Made by a program: the position numbers and the translations under genes. Below are positions 15,851-23,744 of a DNA stretch of 64,000 bases, piece by piece. Below the pieces are notes generated by a model, which had not been told where the DNA came from, ran no database searches, and saw nothing but the letters and a program-made list of their open reading frames with translations. Source of the DNA: Mesorhizobium liriopis (GTDB lineage: Bacteria > Pseudomonadota > Alphaproteobacteria > Rhizobiales > Rhizobiaceae); assembly GCF_024053505.1 (NCBI RefSeq), contig NZ_JAMXQS010000003.1, positions 310,001 through 374,000 on the forward strand, given 5' to 3'. How positions within the stretch are numbered: the stretch's first letter is position 1; each line of letters starts with the position of its first letter.

Positions 15851-17113
15851 GTGAGACAATTTCTGCTGGCGGGCTCGATGCTCGCAGTGCTGGGTGCGAT
15901 GCCGGCTTACGCGCAAAGCTGCGACGTGACGGTGGGCATGGTGATGGAACTGACCGGCCCCGCCGGCGCCTATGGGCAGGCCGGGGCCAAGGCCGTCGAG
16001 ATGGCGTTCCGCGACTTCAACGAGGCGGGCGGCTTCGGCGAAGGCTGCACGATCAAGGCCGACACGCGCGACAGTCAGAGCCAGGGCAATGTGGCCGTCG
16101 ACCAGGCGACCCAGCTGGTCAATATCGGCAAGGTGCCCGTCGTCATCGGCGGCATCATCTCGTCGGTGTCGATCCCGATCCTGACCTCGGTCACCGCACC
16201 CGCAGGCGTGGTGCAGGTGTCACCCGCCTCCTCCTCGCCGACGCTCACCGCGCTTTCCGAGGAAGGCAAGACCAACGGCGTCTTCTTCCGCACCATCACG
16301 TCCGACGCGCTGCAGGGCACGGCGGCCGCGAAATACGCCATCGACCAGGGCCTCAAGAAACTCGCCATCATCCACGTCAACAACGATTTCGGTGTGAACA
16401 TGGTGAAGGAGTTCCAGACCGCCTTCGAAAGGCTCGGCGGCACGATCACCTCGACCACGCCCTATAACGAGAAGCAGGCGAGCTACACGGCGGAAGCCAA
16501 CACGGCGATGGAAGGCGAGCCCGACGCGCTCTATCTCGTCTCCTACCCGGTGGATGGCGCGACCATCGCGCGCGCCTGGATCTCGGGCGGCGGCCCGGCG
16601 AAATTCCTTCTCAATGACGGCATGAACTCGTCCGATTTCATTTCCGCCGTCGGCGCGCAATATCTGGACGATGCCTATGGCACTTCGTCGGGCACGGCGC
16701 CCACCGCTTCGACCGAGTATTTCAACACCAATTTCGAAAGCTTCTCGGGCGGCATCAAGCCGGACGCGCCGGCCGCCGACCGCTCCTACGATGCCGGTGC
16801 CATCGTCGCGCTCGCGGTCGCCGAGGCCGGCAAGGGCGATGCGGCCGCCATCAAGGCCGCTATCCGCGAAGTGACCAAGGAAGGTGCGGAACCCATCCAT
16901 GCGGGCAAGGCAGAATTCGCCAAGGCGCTGGCGCTGATCAAGGACGGCAAGCCGGTGAAGTATGAAGGCGTGATCGGCCCTGTCTCATTCGACAAGAACG
17001 GCGACATCACCGGGCCTTTCCGCCTCTGGCGCATTCAGAAGGGCGAGGTCACGACCACCGGCGAAATGAGCGCCGAGGAAGTCGGCAAGATCAAGAGCGG
17101 GACCGCGCAGTAA
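15851..17113 (+). CDS. Liv-type ABC transporter substrate-binding protein
   Basis: The periplasmic receptor of the importer, type I fold (LivJ/AmiC class), 420 aa. An N-terminal Sec signal (MRQFLLAGSMLAVLGAMPAYAQ) with cleavage after AYA precedes CDVTVGMVMELTGPAGAYGQAGAKAVEMA, the typical first strand and helix. I chose the GTG at 15851 because GAGGGG lies seven bases upstream and the signal peptide then begins properly; an ATG at 15836 would add five residues. Two cysteines near the mature N-terminus may form a disulfide. It is the last gene of the plus-strand arm, convergent with the TauE/SafE gene. Confidence 0.92.
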   Translation: MRQFLLAGSMLAVLGAMPAYAQSCDVTVGMVMELTGPAGAYGQAGAKAVEMAFRDFNEAGGFGEGCTIKADTRDSQSQGNVAVDQATQLVNIGKVPVVIGGIISSVSIPILTSVTAPAGVVQVSPASSSPTLTALSEEGKTNGVFFRTITSDALQGTAAAKYAIDQGLKKLAIIHVNNDFGVNMVKEFQTAFERLGGTITSTTPYNEKQASYTAEANTAMEGEPDALYLVSYPVDGATIARAWISGGGPAKFLLNDGMNSSDFISAVGAQYLDDAYGTSSGTAPTASTEYFNTNFESFSGGIKPDAPAADRSYDAGAIVALAVAEAGKGDAAAIKAAIREVTKEGAEPIHAGKAEFAKALALIKDGKPVKYEGVIGPVSFDKNGDITGPFRLWRIQKGEVTTTGEMSAEEVGKIKSGTAQ

Positions 17114-17135
17114 GCGCGACCTGCCCTCCCCTCGC

Positions 17136-17948
17136 TCAGGCCACGAGCATCTTGAGCGAGGTAGCGGCCAGGAAGATGCCGAACAGGCGGCGCAGCCATC
17201 GCGGGTCGATGGCATGCGCCGTCCGCGCACCGAGCGGCGCGAAGAACATGCTGAGCGCTGCGATCAACGCAAAGCCTGCGAGATTGACATAGCCCAGCGA
17301 AAAAGCCGGCAGGCCGGGCTCGTTCCAGCCATTGGCGATGAAGCCGAGCGCGCCGGGCACGGCGATGATGAGGCCGACCACGGAGGCCGTGCCCACCGCG
17401 CGGCGGACGGGATAGTTGCAAAGGCTCAAGATCGGCACCGTCAGCGTGCCCCCGCCGATGCCCATCAACGTCGAGATGGTGCCGATGACCGTCGACAGAA
17501 ATGCTTGAAACGCCTTCGAGGGCAGTGCCGGCGAAAGATGCGTGCCTTCGGGCGTGAAAAGCATGTGGACGGCCACCACGGCTGCGACCACACCGAACAC
17601 CCAGGTCAGCACCTCGCCATCGGAGATCGCCGAGATCAGCACGCCCAGCATCACGCCGACCGCGACCCACGGCCCCCACCATTTGAGCAGCGCCGTATCC
17701 ACCGCGCCCTTGGCATGATGCGCACGCACGGACTGGATGGCCGTCGGCACGATGGTCGCGAGCGAGGTGCCGACCGCGATGAATGGGATCAGGTCCTCAT
17801 CCACCTGGAAGGCCGCCAGCACGACATAGAGCACCGGCACCACGACGATGCCGCCGCCCACGCCGAGCAGGCCGGCGAGGAAGCCGGACACACAACCGGT
17901 CAGCGCCAGACCGAGCACGAAGGGAAAGAGGCTCGTGAAGTGTTCCAT
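17136..17948 (-). CDS. TauE/SafE family sulfite/organic-anion exporter
   Basis: A polytopic inner-membrane protein of 270 aa with two repeats of the family signature: near the N-terminus SGFLAGLLGVGGGIVVVPVLYVVL, and in the second half LMGIGGGTLTVPILSLCNYPVRRAVGTAS. These proteins export sulfite, sulfoacetate or related anions. I use the ATG at 17948 (MEHFTSLFPFVLG); a longer frame to 18089 reads through the upstream terminator and is not credible. It has its own short leader after the terminator of the preceding gene, so transcription may start between 17950 and 17980. Proximity to an SsuD-like enzyme and a TauT-type importer hints at sulfonate metabolism, but nothing proves it. Confidence 0.87.
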   Translation of the reverse strand: MEHFTSLFPFVLGLALTGCVSGFLAGLLGVGGGIVVVPVLYVVLAAFQVDEDLIPFIAVGTSLATIVPTAIQSVRAHHAKGAVDTALLKWWGPWVAVGVMLGVLISAISDGEVLTWVFGVVAAVVAVHMLFTPEGTHLSPALPSKAFQAFLSTVIGTISTLMGIGGGTLTVPILSLCNYPVRRAVGTASVVGLIIAVPGALGFIANGWNEPGLPAFSLGYVNLAGFALIAALSMFFAPLGARTAHAIDPRWLRRLFGIFLAATSLKMLVA

Positions 17949-17979
17949 GGTGTGGACCCGGTGCTGGAGATCAAAGAAA

Positions 17980-18007
17980 AGCCGGCGCTGACAGTTCGGC
18001 GCCGGCT
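17980..18007 (-). terminator. rho-independent terminator after the FAH-family gene
   Basis: A perfect nine-base stem (AGCCGGCGC / GCGCCGGCT) with a ten-base loop. Read on the minus strand it is followed by TTTTCTTT, the classical U-tract. It lies 20 bp downstream of the stop of the FAH-family gene and separates the five-gene importer operon from the TauE/SafE gene. Confidence 0.85.
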
Positions 18008-18027
18008 CAGGGTTCGCTGAAAGGGGC

Positions 18028-18735
18028 TCAGGCCACGCGGGTGCGCAGTTCGCCCACGCCTTCGACGCGGCCCACCAGTTCGTCACCACGCTTCACCGCG
18101 CCCACACCGGCGGGCGTGCCGGCGAAGATCAGATCGCCGGGCTGCAGCTCGAAGAGCGTCGAAAGCGTCGCGATCATCTCGGGCACTTTCCAGATCATCT
18201 GGTTGAGATCACCGCTCTGGCGCGTCTCGCCGTTCACTTCGAGAGTGACGGCACCCGACGTGATGTCGCCCGCATCTTCCGCGCGTACGATCGCCGTGCA
18301 GGGCGCGGACGCCTCGAAGGCTTTGCCGGTTTCCCAAGGACGGCCCATCTTCTTGGCCTCGCCTTGGAGGTCGCGTCGCGTCATGTCGAGCCCGACCGCG
18401 TAGCCGAAGACGTGGTCCATGGCGCGCTCGAGCGGGATATCCCTGCCGCCCTTGCCGAGCGCGACCACCAGTTCGATCTCGTGATGCACGTCGTTGGACA
18501 GCGGCGGATAAGGGAAATCCGCGCCCGAATGAACGAGGCTGTCGGGATTCTTCTGGAAGAAGAAGGGCGGCTCGCGGTTCGGGTCGTGGCCCATCTCCAC
18601 CGCGTGGTCGGCGAAGTTGCGGCCCACGCAATAGATGCGGTGCACGGGGAAGAGCTTGTCGCTGCCTTCGACCGGCAATGTCGGCACGGGAAGCGGCTCG
18701 AAGACGAAGCTCTCGGATACTCGTTGGACGTTCAT
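18028..18735 (-). CDS. fumarylacetoacetate hydrolase family protein
   Basis: A metal-dependent C-C bond hydrolase or decarboxylase of the FAH/acylpyruvase family, 235 aa. Landmarks are CVGRNFADHAVEMG, the metal-binding HHEIELVVALGKGG (ExE), GYAVGLDMTRRDLQ and the C-terminal GDLIFAGTPAGVGAV. Small single-domain members act on acylpyruvates, oxaloacetate or ring-cleavage products. The ATG at 18735 overlaps the stop of the upstream permease by four bases, so it is the last gene of a TauT-type importer operon and probably attacks the imported compound or a downstream product. A strong terminator follows. Confidence 0.9.
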   Translation of the reverse strand: MNVQRVSESFVFEPLPVPTLPVEGSDKLFPVHRIYCVGRNFADHAVEMGHDPNREPPFFFQKNPDSLVHSGADFPYPPLSNDVHHEIELVVALGKGGRDIPLERAMDHVFGYAVGLDMTRRDLQGEAKKMGRPWETGKAFEASAPCTAIVRAEDAGDITSGAVTLEVNGETRQSGDLNQMIWKVPEMIATLSTLFELQPGDLIFAGTPAGVGAVKRGDELVGRVEGVGELRTRVA

Positions 18736-19487
18736 GCTCTGGCTCCTGCGTAATAGTCGATTCTGTGTTCGAAGTGCTCGATGAGGGCGGATAGCAGCAT
18801 GGCTGCGGCGAAGAGGATGATGGTCAGCGCCCAGAAGCTCGCCATTTCGAAATTGCGCGAGAAGAGCTCGAAGAGTTCGCCGTAGCCGATGACCGATACC
18901 AGGATCTGGCCGATCACCACGCCCTTCACGCCGCGGATGAGGCCCAGCCGGATGCCGGCAAGGATTTCAGGCAGGGCCGCGAAAAGCACGATCTTGGAAA
19001 ACAGCGTCCAGCCGCTCGCGCCGTAGGACCGGCCCATCTCGAAGAGCGAGCGCGGAACCTGCATGACGCCTGCGCGGGCGTCGAGCACGATGATCCAGAC
19101 GGCAAACAGGAAAACGGTGACGACAACCGTCGTCTCGCCCAGACCGAACAGGATCATCAGCACCGGCACGAGGGCCGACAGTGGGGCGGAGACGAACATG
19201 TTGACCCACATGCCCATCAAGCGATCCACGGTTTTGAAGAGCCCCATGCAGATGCCGAGCGGCACGCCGACGGCAATCGCCAGCGCCATGCCGACCGCGA
19301 ACGAGCGCAGCGTGATCAGCGAGGCGTTCTGCCAGGAGCCCGTCTGCACCAGCCTCAGTCCGGCCTGAGCGATCTCGGTCACCGGCGGAATCAGGAAGAT
19401 CAGGTCGAGCCGGCCGACGATCTCCCAGACGACGAGCCAGACCAGAAGCGAGGCCATCATGGGAATACGGAAATTGCCGATCCTCAT
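18732..19487 (-). CDS. TauT/SsuC-type ABC transporter permease
   Basis: An inner-membrane permease, 251 aa, with about six spans. The EAA loop reads RSLFEMGRSYGASGWTLFSKIVLFAALPEILAGIRLGL, the standard EAA---G---------I-LP pattern of the nitrate/sulfonate/taurine group. It forms the channel with the second permease at 20294. The ATG is six bases after the ATPase stop, and the gene overlaps the FAH-family gene by four bases. Confidence 0.88.
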   Translation of the reverse strand: MRIGNFRIPMMASLLVWLVVWEIVGRLDLIFLIPPVTEIAQAGLRLVQTGSWQNASLITLRSFAVGMALAIAVGVPLGICMGLFKTVDRLMGMWVNMFVSAPLSALVPVLMILFGLGETTVVVTVFLFAVWIIVLDARAGVMQVPRSLFEMGRSYGASGWTLFSKIVLFAALPEILAGIRLGLIRGVKGVVIGQILVSVIGYGELFELFSRNFEMASFWALTIILFAAAMLLSALIEHFEHRIDYYAGARA

Positions 19488-19493
19488 CGCTCG

Positions 19494-20294
19494 TCACTCC
19501 GCATAATGGCGCAGGCCGTCCCAGATGTTCTCGACCGTGTCGAGATAACCGGGATCGCGGCGGATTTCATCGGGCGTGGCCGTGCGGTCGATCTTCGGGT
19601 CGATGATCTGCGACACGCGGCCCGGACGGGGCGAAAGCAGCACGATGCGGTCGGAGACATAGACCGCCTCTTCGATCGAGTGGGTCACGAAAAGAAAGGT
19701 CTTCTTCTCGATCTCCACGAGCTTGAGCAGGTCCTCCTGGAACTTGCGGCGGTTCTGCTCATCGACGGCCGAGAAGGGCTCGTCCATCAGGAGCACGTCG
19801 GCATCGACCGCAAAGGCCCGCGCGATGCCCACGCGCTGCTTCATGCCACCCGAGAGCTCATGCGGATATTTGTTCTCGAAGCCCGACAGGCCGACCTGGT
19901 CGATATAATGCTGGGCGACCCGCTTGCGCTCGGCCTCGCGAACCCCACGCAGTTCGAGCCCGAAGCCGACATTGCGCATCACGGTCGCCCAGGGCATCAG
20001 GGCGAAATCCTGGAACACGAAGGCGCGTTCGGGCCCGGGACCGGTGACCACGCGATCGTTGACGCGGATCTCGCCGGACGTCGCAGGCACGAGCCCGGCG
20101 ATGATCTTGAGCAGCGTGGTCTTGCCGCAACCCGACGGGCCGAGCAGCGTGGTGAGCTTGCCGCGGGCAAAGGACAGCTCGATGTTGCGCAGCGCTTCCA
20201 CATCGCCATAGATCTTGGAAACGCCTCGCACCTCGACGATCGCATCATTCGTCGCCTCGGTCGCGGGCGGTTGGCGCAGTGCAGCCTGTGACAT
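19494..20294 (-). CDS. TauT/SsuB-type ABC transporter ATPase
   Basis: The nucleotide-binding subunit, 266 aa. Walker A is LLGPSGCGKTTLLKIIAG, the Q-loop is VFQDFALMPWATV, the signature is ELSGGMKQRVGIARAF, Walker B is VLLMDEPFSAVD and the H-loop is FVTHSIEEAVYVSDRIVLL. All catalytic motifs are intact and typical of SsuB/TauB. The ATG at 20294 overlaps the stop of the upstream permease by one base. Confidence 0.92.
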   Translation of the reverse strand: MSQAALRQPPATEATNDAIVEVRGVSKIYGDVEALRNIELSFARGKLTTLLGPSGCGKTTLLKIIAGLVPATSGEIRVNDRVVTGPGPERAFVFQDFALMPWATVMRNVGFGLELRGVREAERKRVAQHYIDQVGLSGFENKYPHELSGGMKQRVGIARAFAVDADVLLMDEPFSAVDEQNRRKFQEDLLKLVEIEKKTFLFVTHSIEEAVYVSDRIVLLSPRPGRVSQIIDPKIDRTATPDEIRRDPGYLDTVENIWDGLRHYAE

Positions 20295-21133
20295 CAGGCA
20301 CCCCTCTTTTCAGGCCGCAGGAAGCGGGTTTCGAAACGCTGAAGCCCGACCAGGGTCAGCATCGACAGCGCGATGATCGAGGCGACCGCCGCATACATAT
20401 GCGCGTAATTGGCGATCGAGCGGTGATAGGTGATGAGATCGCCCACACCGGTCGGCGTGATCAGAAGTTCGGCCAGCATCACGCCGATGAAGCCGGCGGC
20501 AACGCCCAGGCGCAGGCCGGCGAAGATCACCGGCGAGGCATCCGGAATCACGATCTTGAAGATGCGCTGCATCCGCGTGCCCTGGAACGAGCGGCACATG
20601 GCGACGAGCGAGGGGCTCACATGGCGCACGGCCTTGTAGGAGTTGAGCACGATGACGGGCAGCGCCAGCATGATTACGGCCAGCGTCTTGGCGGTGAGCC
20701 CGATGCCGTAGATGAAGGTGACGAGCGGCACGAGTGCAGCCATGGGTGCCGCCTGCAGCACGATGAAGACGGGCGCCAGCAGCCATTCGGCTTTCTCGGA
20801 GAGGCCCATCACGATACCCAGGGCGACACCAAGCAGTGCCGAGACCAGCACGCCGAGCACCAGCGGCTGGAGCGTGATGAAATAGGCCTGCAGCATCGAA
20901 CCGTCGAAGACCATTTCCCAGAAGGCGAGAAGGGTCTCGGAAAAGGTCGGGAAGGCATAGGAGATCGGCCAAAGACCGGCGATTTCCCAGACCCCGCAGA
21001 GAAGCGCGAAGGAAAGCAGGCTCCACAGGCCCGGGCGGGCGCGGAAGGCCTGAGCCAGGGACCAGCCAGCTTGCGCGGGCCGGACCCTGTTTCCTGTTTG
21101 AGCGAAGGTTGCCATCGAACCGGAACGCCTCAC
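20294..21133 (-). CDS. TauT/SsuC-type ABC transporter permease
   Basis: The second permease of the importer, 279 aa. Its EAA loop is PSLVAMCRSFQGTRMQRIFKIVIPDASPVIFAGLRLGV, and an LPVIVLNSYKA segment precedes it. Two different permeases in one cluster imply a heterodimeric channel, less common in this group than homodimers. The start is GTG at 21133, overlapping the binding-protein stop as GTGA; an ATG six codons later is an alternative. Confidence 0.87.
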   Translation of the reverse strand: MRRSGSMATFAQTGNRVRPAQAGWSLAQAFRARPGLWSLLSFALLCGVWEIAGLWPISYAFPTFSETLLAFWEMVFDGSMLQAYFITLQPLVLGVLVSALLGVALGIVMGLSEKAEWLLAPVFIVLQAAPMAALVPLVTFIYGIGLTAKTLAVIMLALPVIVLNSYKAVRHVSPSLVAMCRSFQGTRMQRIFKIVIPDASPVIFAGLRLGVAAGFIGVMLAELLITPTGVGDLITYHRSIANYAHMYAAVASIIALSMLTLVGLQRFETRFLRPEKRGA

Positions 21134-22125
21134 GACTGGCCGAGCTTGGCGAGCGCGGCTTTCAGCGGCGTGAAGTCCCAGAAGTCTTCCGTCTTCAACT
21201 CGGTCGCCTCGCCCTGAAGCGCACCGGACACGGTGTAGAAGGCGAAGTCGTCCTTGGCCGCCTCCTCGCCCCCGCCATTCAGCGGGAGACCAGCAGCGGC
21301 TGCTTCCGCGAAATAGGGCTCGATCTCGGCCACCATGTCGGGCGTGGCATCCGGCAGGAGATTGTATTTGGTGCGCAGTTCACCGACGATCTTCGGGTTG
21401 GCCTGCACTTCGCGCCAGGTCGAAACGATCGCCTCGACGAGCTTGGCGACATCCTCCTTGTTGGCTTCGAGATATTCGGTGTTGGCGAAGAGGGCCTCGT
21501 CGGTCGCGGTGATATTGTCCACCGGCAGGAACACGAACTTGCCCGGCGCCTGCTTTTCGAGAAGTCGCTTGCCCGATGCATCGACGATGCTCGCCTTGAC
21601 ATTGCCCTGCAACAGCGCGCCGGCGCGCACCTCAGAGCCCGGCACATAGGAAATCCCGGAAAAGGCGATGCCGTTCTGCTGGGCCGCGAGCTTCATCAGG
21701 GCTTCTGTGCCCGAGCCGCGCGAATGGACGGCGACCTCCTCTCCGTCGAGATCCTTCCAGGTCTTGTAGGACTCGCCATTGACCACCGGATACATCTGCA
21801 GCGTCGAAAGCTGCATGAACATCCGCACCGGCGCCTTGACCTTTTGGATCAGCGCATAGGGCCCGCCCACGCCGACATCCGCCTGCCCCGACACCACGGC
21901 CTGCGCCGCGATATCCTCGGATTTCAGATAGCTCACTTCGAGTTCGAGCCCCGCCTCCTTGGCGCGCTCGAAGGCAATCAAGAGATGAAGCGTCTCGACG
22001 CTTGGAATGTCGCCGAAAGCGACACGCATCTCGGCCTGCGCGAGTGCGGTTGAACCGAGAAATAGGGTCGCGCCGAAGAGAGCGGCGCCTGCCGCGCTTC
22101 TGGCGGCTTTGAGCATCGACTGCAT
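21130..22125 (-). CDS. TauT/SsuA-type substrate-binding protein
   Basis: The periplasmic receptor of the importer, 331 aa, in the NMT1/SsuA/TauA-like type II fold. The Sec signal is MQSMLKAARSAAGAALFGAT-type with cleavage after ALAQA. The mature protein starts EMRVAFGDIPSVETLHLLIAFERAKEAGLELEV and has the SGQADVGVGGPYALI segment that lines the ligand cleft. I use the ATG at 22125, which GGGAGG precedes by six bases; longer readings to 22176 are not supported. It is the first gene of the five-gene operon, 48 bp after a GntR-type palindrome. The ligand is unknown; the FAH-family enzyme suggests a carboxylated organic compound. Confidence 0.9.
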   Translation of the reverse strand: MQSMLKAARSAAGAALFGATLFLGSTALAQAEMRVAFGDIPSVETLHLLIAFERAKEAGLELEVSYLKSEDIAAQAVVSGQADVGVGGPYALIQKVKAPVRMFMQLSTLQMYPVVNGESYKTWKDLDGEEVAVHSRGSGTEALMKLAAQQNGIAFSGISYVPGSEVRAGALLQGNVKASIVDASGKRLLEKQAPGKFVFLPVDNITATDEALFANTEYLEANKEDVAKLVEAIVSTWREVQANPKIVGELRTKYNLLPDATPDMVAEIEPYFAEAAAAGLPLNGGGEEAAKDDFAFYTVSGALQGEATELKTEDFWDFTPLKAALAKLGQS

Positions 22126-22172
22126 TGGTGTTCCTCCCGAACCGGCCGCAGAATGCATGGCACAATCCTCAG

Positions 22173-22187
22173 CCAATTTCTTATTGG
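22173..22187. promoter_or_regulatory. GntR-type operator CCAAT-N5-ATTGG (importer side)
   Basis: A palindrome with five-base arms and a five-base spacer sits 47 bp upstream of the binding-protein ATG. The same arms and spacing recur at 22327-22341 beside the GntR gene. Two copies flanking one divergent promoter region make a shared operator likely. Confidence 0.6.
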
Positions 22188-22326
22188 TAAAACTTGGTTC
22201 AATGATCGGTCAAGCCTTGGGACGATGAATTCGTCGCTGCGCTGCAGCATCATGAGCGCGTTTCCGTTCCCTTTGCGCTATTATCCGCAGGGAGGTTGAC
22301 GACATCTCTCCAGCAAAGTATCTCAA

Positions 22327-22341
22327 CCAATATTGAATTGG
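22327..22341. promoter_or_regulatory. GntR-type operator CCAAT-N5-ATTGG (regulator side)
   Basis: The second copy, extendable by one base each side to ACCAAT and ATTGGT. It ends nine bases before the ATG of the GntR gene, where binding would block transcription or translation initiation, consistent with autorepression. The 140 bases between the two copies hold the divergent promoters, but no clear -35/-10 pair could be assigned. Confidence 0.6.
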
Positions 22342-22350
22342 TTTCATTCG

Positions 22351-23028
22351 ATGCCCGATGAGTTGGTTGAAGATCGCGATGCGCTTCGGAAGATGCGTGC
22401 TTTTCTGGCGGAGGCCTCGCTGGGCGAGGCCGGACGGCTGCCGCCCGAGCGCGAATTGGCCGACACGCTCGGCATCACCCGCGCGAACCTGCGCAAGGCG
22501 CTGTCGCAGCTGGAGTCCGAGGGCGTGTTGTGGCGCCATGTCGGCAAGGGCACCTTCACGGGCGATCGGCCCATCGACACGGCAAGCGACATCGCGGCCA
22601 TGGCGCGCAAGACCAACCCGATCGAGGTAATGGGGGCACGTCTTGCCATCGAGCCAGAGATCGCGCGGCTCGCCGCGCTCAACGCCTCACCCGCTCACCT
22701 CAGCGAGATGGAGACCTGCATCGCCCGCACGATCTCCGCGCCCGACTGGCGCTCCTACGAGCAGTGGGACAACCGCCTCCATCGCGTGATCGCGGATGCC
22801 ACGCGCAACAGCCTGCTCGTCGGCCTGCTCGACACGCTCAGCGCCGTGCGCCGCGAGGTGAACTGGGGCCGCCTTCGCGCCAACCCCGTCCGCCCGCCGC
22901 AGGACCACCATTCCTTCACGGAGCACCGCGCCCTGGTCGACGCCATCGCACACCGCGACACGAGCGGTGCCGCGGCGGCCATGCGAACCCATCTTCAGAG
23001 CGTCGAACGCAACCTGCGCAATTCGTGA
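22351..23028 (+). CDS. GntR family regulator with FCD domain
   Basis: A FadR-type transcription factor, 225 aa. The N-terminal winged helix contains RLPPERELADTLGITRANLRKALSQLESEGVLWRHVGKGTF. The C-terminal all-helical FCD ligand domain contains MGARLAIEPEIARLAA, NRLHRVIADATRN and HRALVDAIAHRD, whose Asp and His residues usually bind a metal and the effector carboxylate. I use the ATG at 22351; an in-frame TTG at 22333 lies inside the palindrome and is less likely. It is divergent from the TauT-type importer operon, which it probably represses until a carboxylated ligand appears. Confidence 0.9.
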   Translation: MPDELVEDRDALRKMRAFLAEASLGEAGRLPPERELADTLGITRANLRKALSQLESEGVLWRHVGKGTFTGDRPIDTASDIAAMARKTNPIEVMGARLAIEPEIARLAALNASPAHLSEMETCIARTISAPDWRSYEQWDNRLHRVIADATRNSLLVGLLDTLSAVRREVNWGRLRANPVRPPQDHHSFTEHRALVDAIAHRDTSGAAAAMRTHLQSVERNLRNS

Positions 23029-23046
23029 CGCGCGAGGCGATGCTGG

Positions 23047-23742
23047 TTATGCGTCGATGCCGCGCGCCTGCGCCGTGTCGTTGACGCCTTCGAGATCGGG
23101 CGCCTGCCCATAGGACATATTCTTCATCTGCTGCAGCACGCGCGCCATCTCCTCGTCGCTGAGGATCGGCGGCTCGCCGAGGGTGAGCGCCTGCACGTAA
23201 AGGCGCGACAGGGTTTCAACCTCGACCGCGAGCGCCAAGGCCGCGGCCATGGTCTTGCCGAGCGAGATCTGCCCGTGCTGTCCGAGCAGGCAGGCCAGGC
23301 GGCCCTCGAGCGCTTCGAGTGCGGCATCCGACAATCCTTGCGTGCCGAACGTGGCATAACGCGCGCAGCGGATCGTCGTGCCCCCGGCTACGCCCGTCAT
23401 GTAGTGAAAGCTCGGGATCGTCTTGTGATGACAGGCGAGCGTCGTCGCGTAGACCGAATGGCAGTGGAGCACGCAGTCGATGTCGGTGCGCGCCTGCAGG
23501 ATGTCGCGGTGGAACCGCCATTCGGAAGAGGGTCGGCGACGGCCTTCAAAGGTGCCGTCGAAGAACATCTGCACGAGGTCTTCCGGCTGCATCAGATCAT
23601 AGGGCAGCGAGGTGGGCGTGATGAGAAAGCCGCGCTCGTTGCGCACCGAGATGTTGCCCGCCGTGCCCTGGTTGATGCCGGTCTCGTTCATGCGCCGGCA
23701 CGTTTTGACCATTTCGGCGCGCAGGGTCTGGTCGTTGGTCAT
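23047..23742 (-). CDS. class II aldolase/adducin family protein
   Basis: A zinc-dependent sugar-phosphate aldolase or epimerase (FucA/RhaD/AraD family), 231 aa. It shows the substrate-phosphate motif TAGNISVRN, catalytic E74 in PSSEWRFHRD, and zinc ligands H93, H95 (LHCHSVYAT) and H156 (LLGQHGQ). The likely reaction is cleavage of a ketose-1-phosphate to dihydroxyacetone phosphate and an aldehyde. The ATG at 23742 is two bases after the kinase stop, which makes this the last gene of the LacI-headed sugar operon. Longer frames to 24345 are shadows of the kinase gene. It is convergent with the GntR gene. Confidence 0.9.
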   Translation of the reverse strand: MTNDQTLRAEMVKTCRRMNETGINQGTAGNISVRNERGFLITPTSLPYDLMQPEDLVQMFFDGTFEGRRRPSSEWRFHRDILQARTDIDCVLHCHSVYATTLACHHKTIPSFHYMTGVAGGTTIRCARYATFGTQGLSDAALEALEGRLACLLGQHGQISLGKTMAAALALAVEVETLSRLYVQALTLGEPPILSDEEMARVLQQMKNMSYGQAPDLEGVNDTAQARGIDA

Positions 23743-23744
23743 GG

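Noticed and set aside
17949-18089. 47-residue N-terminal extension of the TauE/SafE protein
   Set aside because: It reads through a clear rho-independent terminator and into the FAH-family gene.
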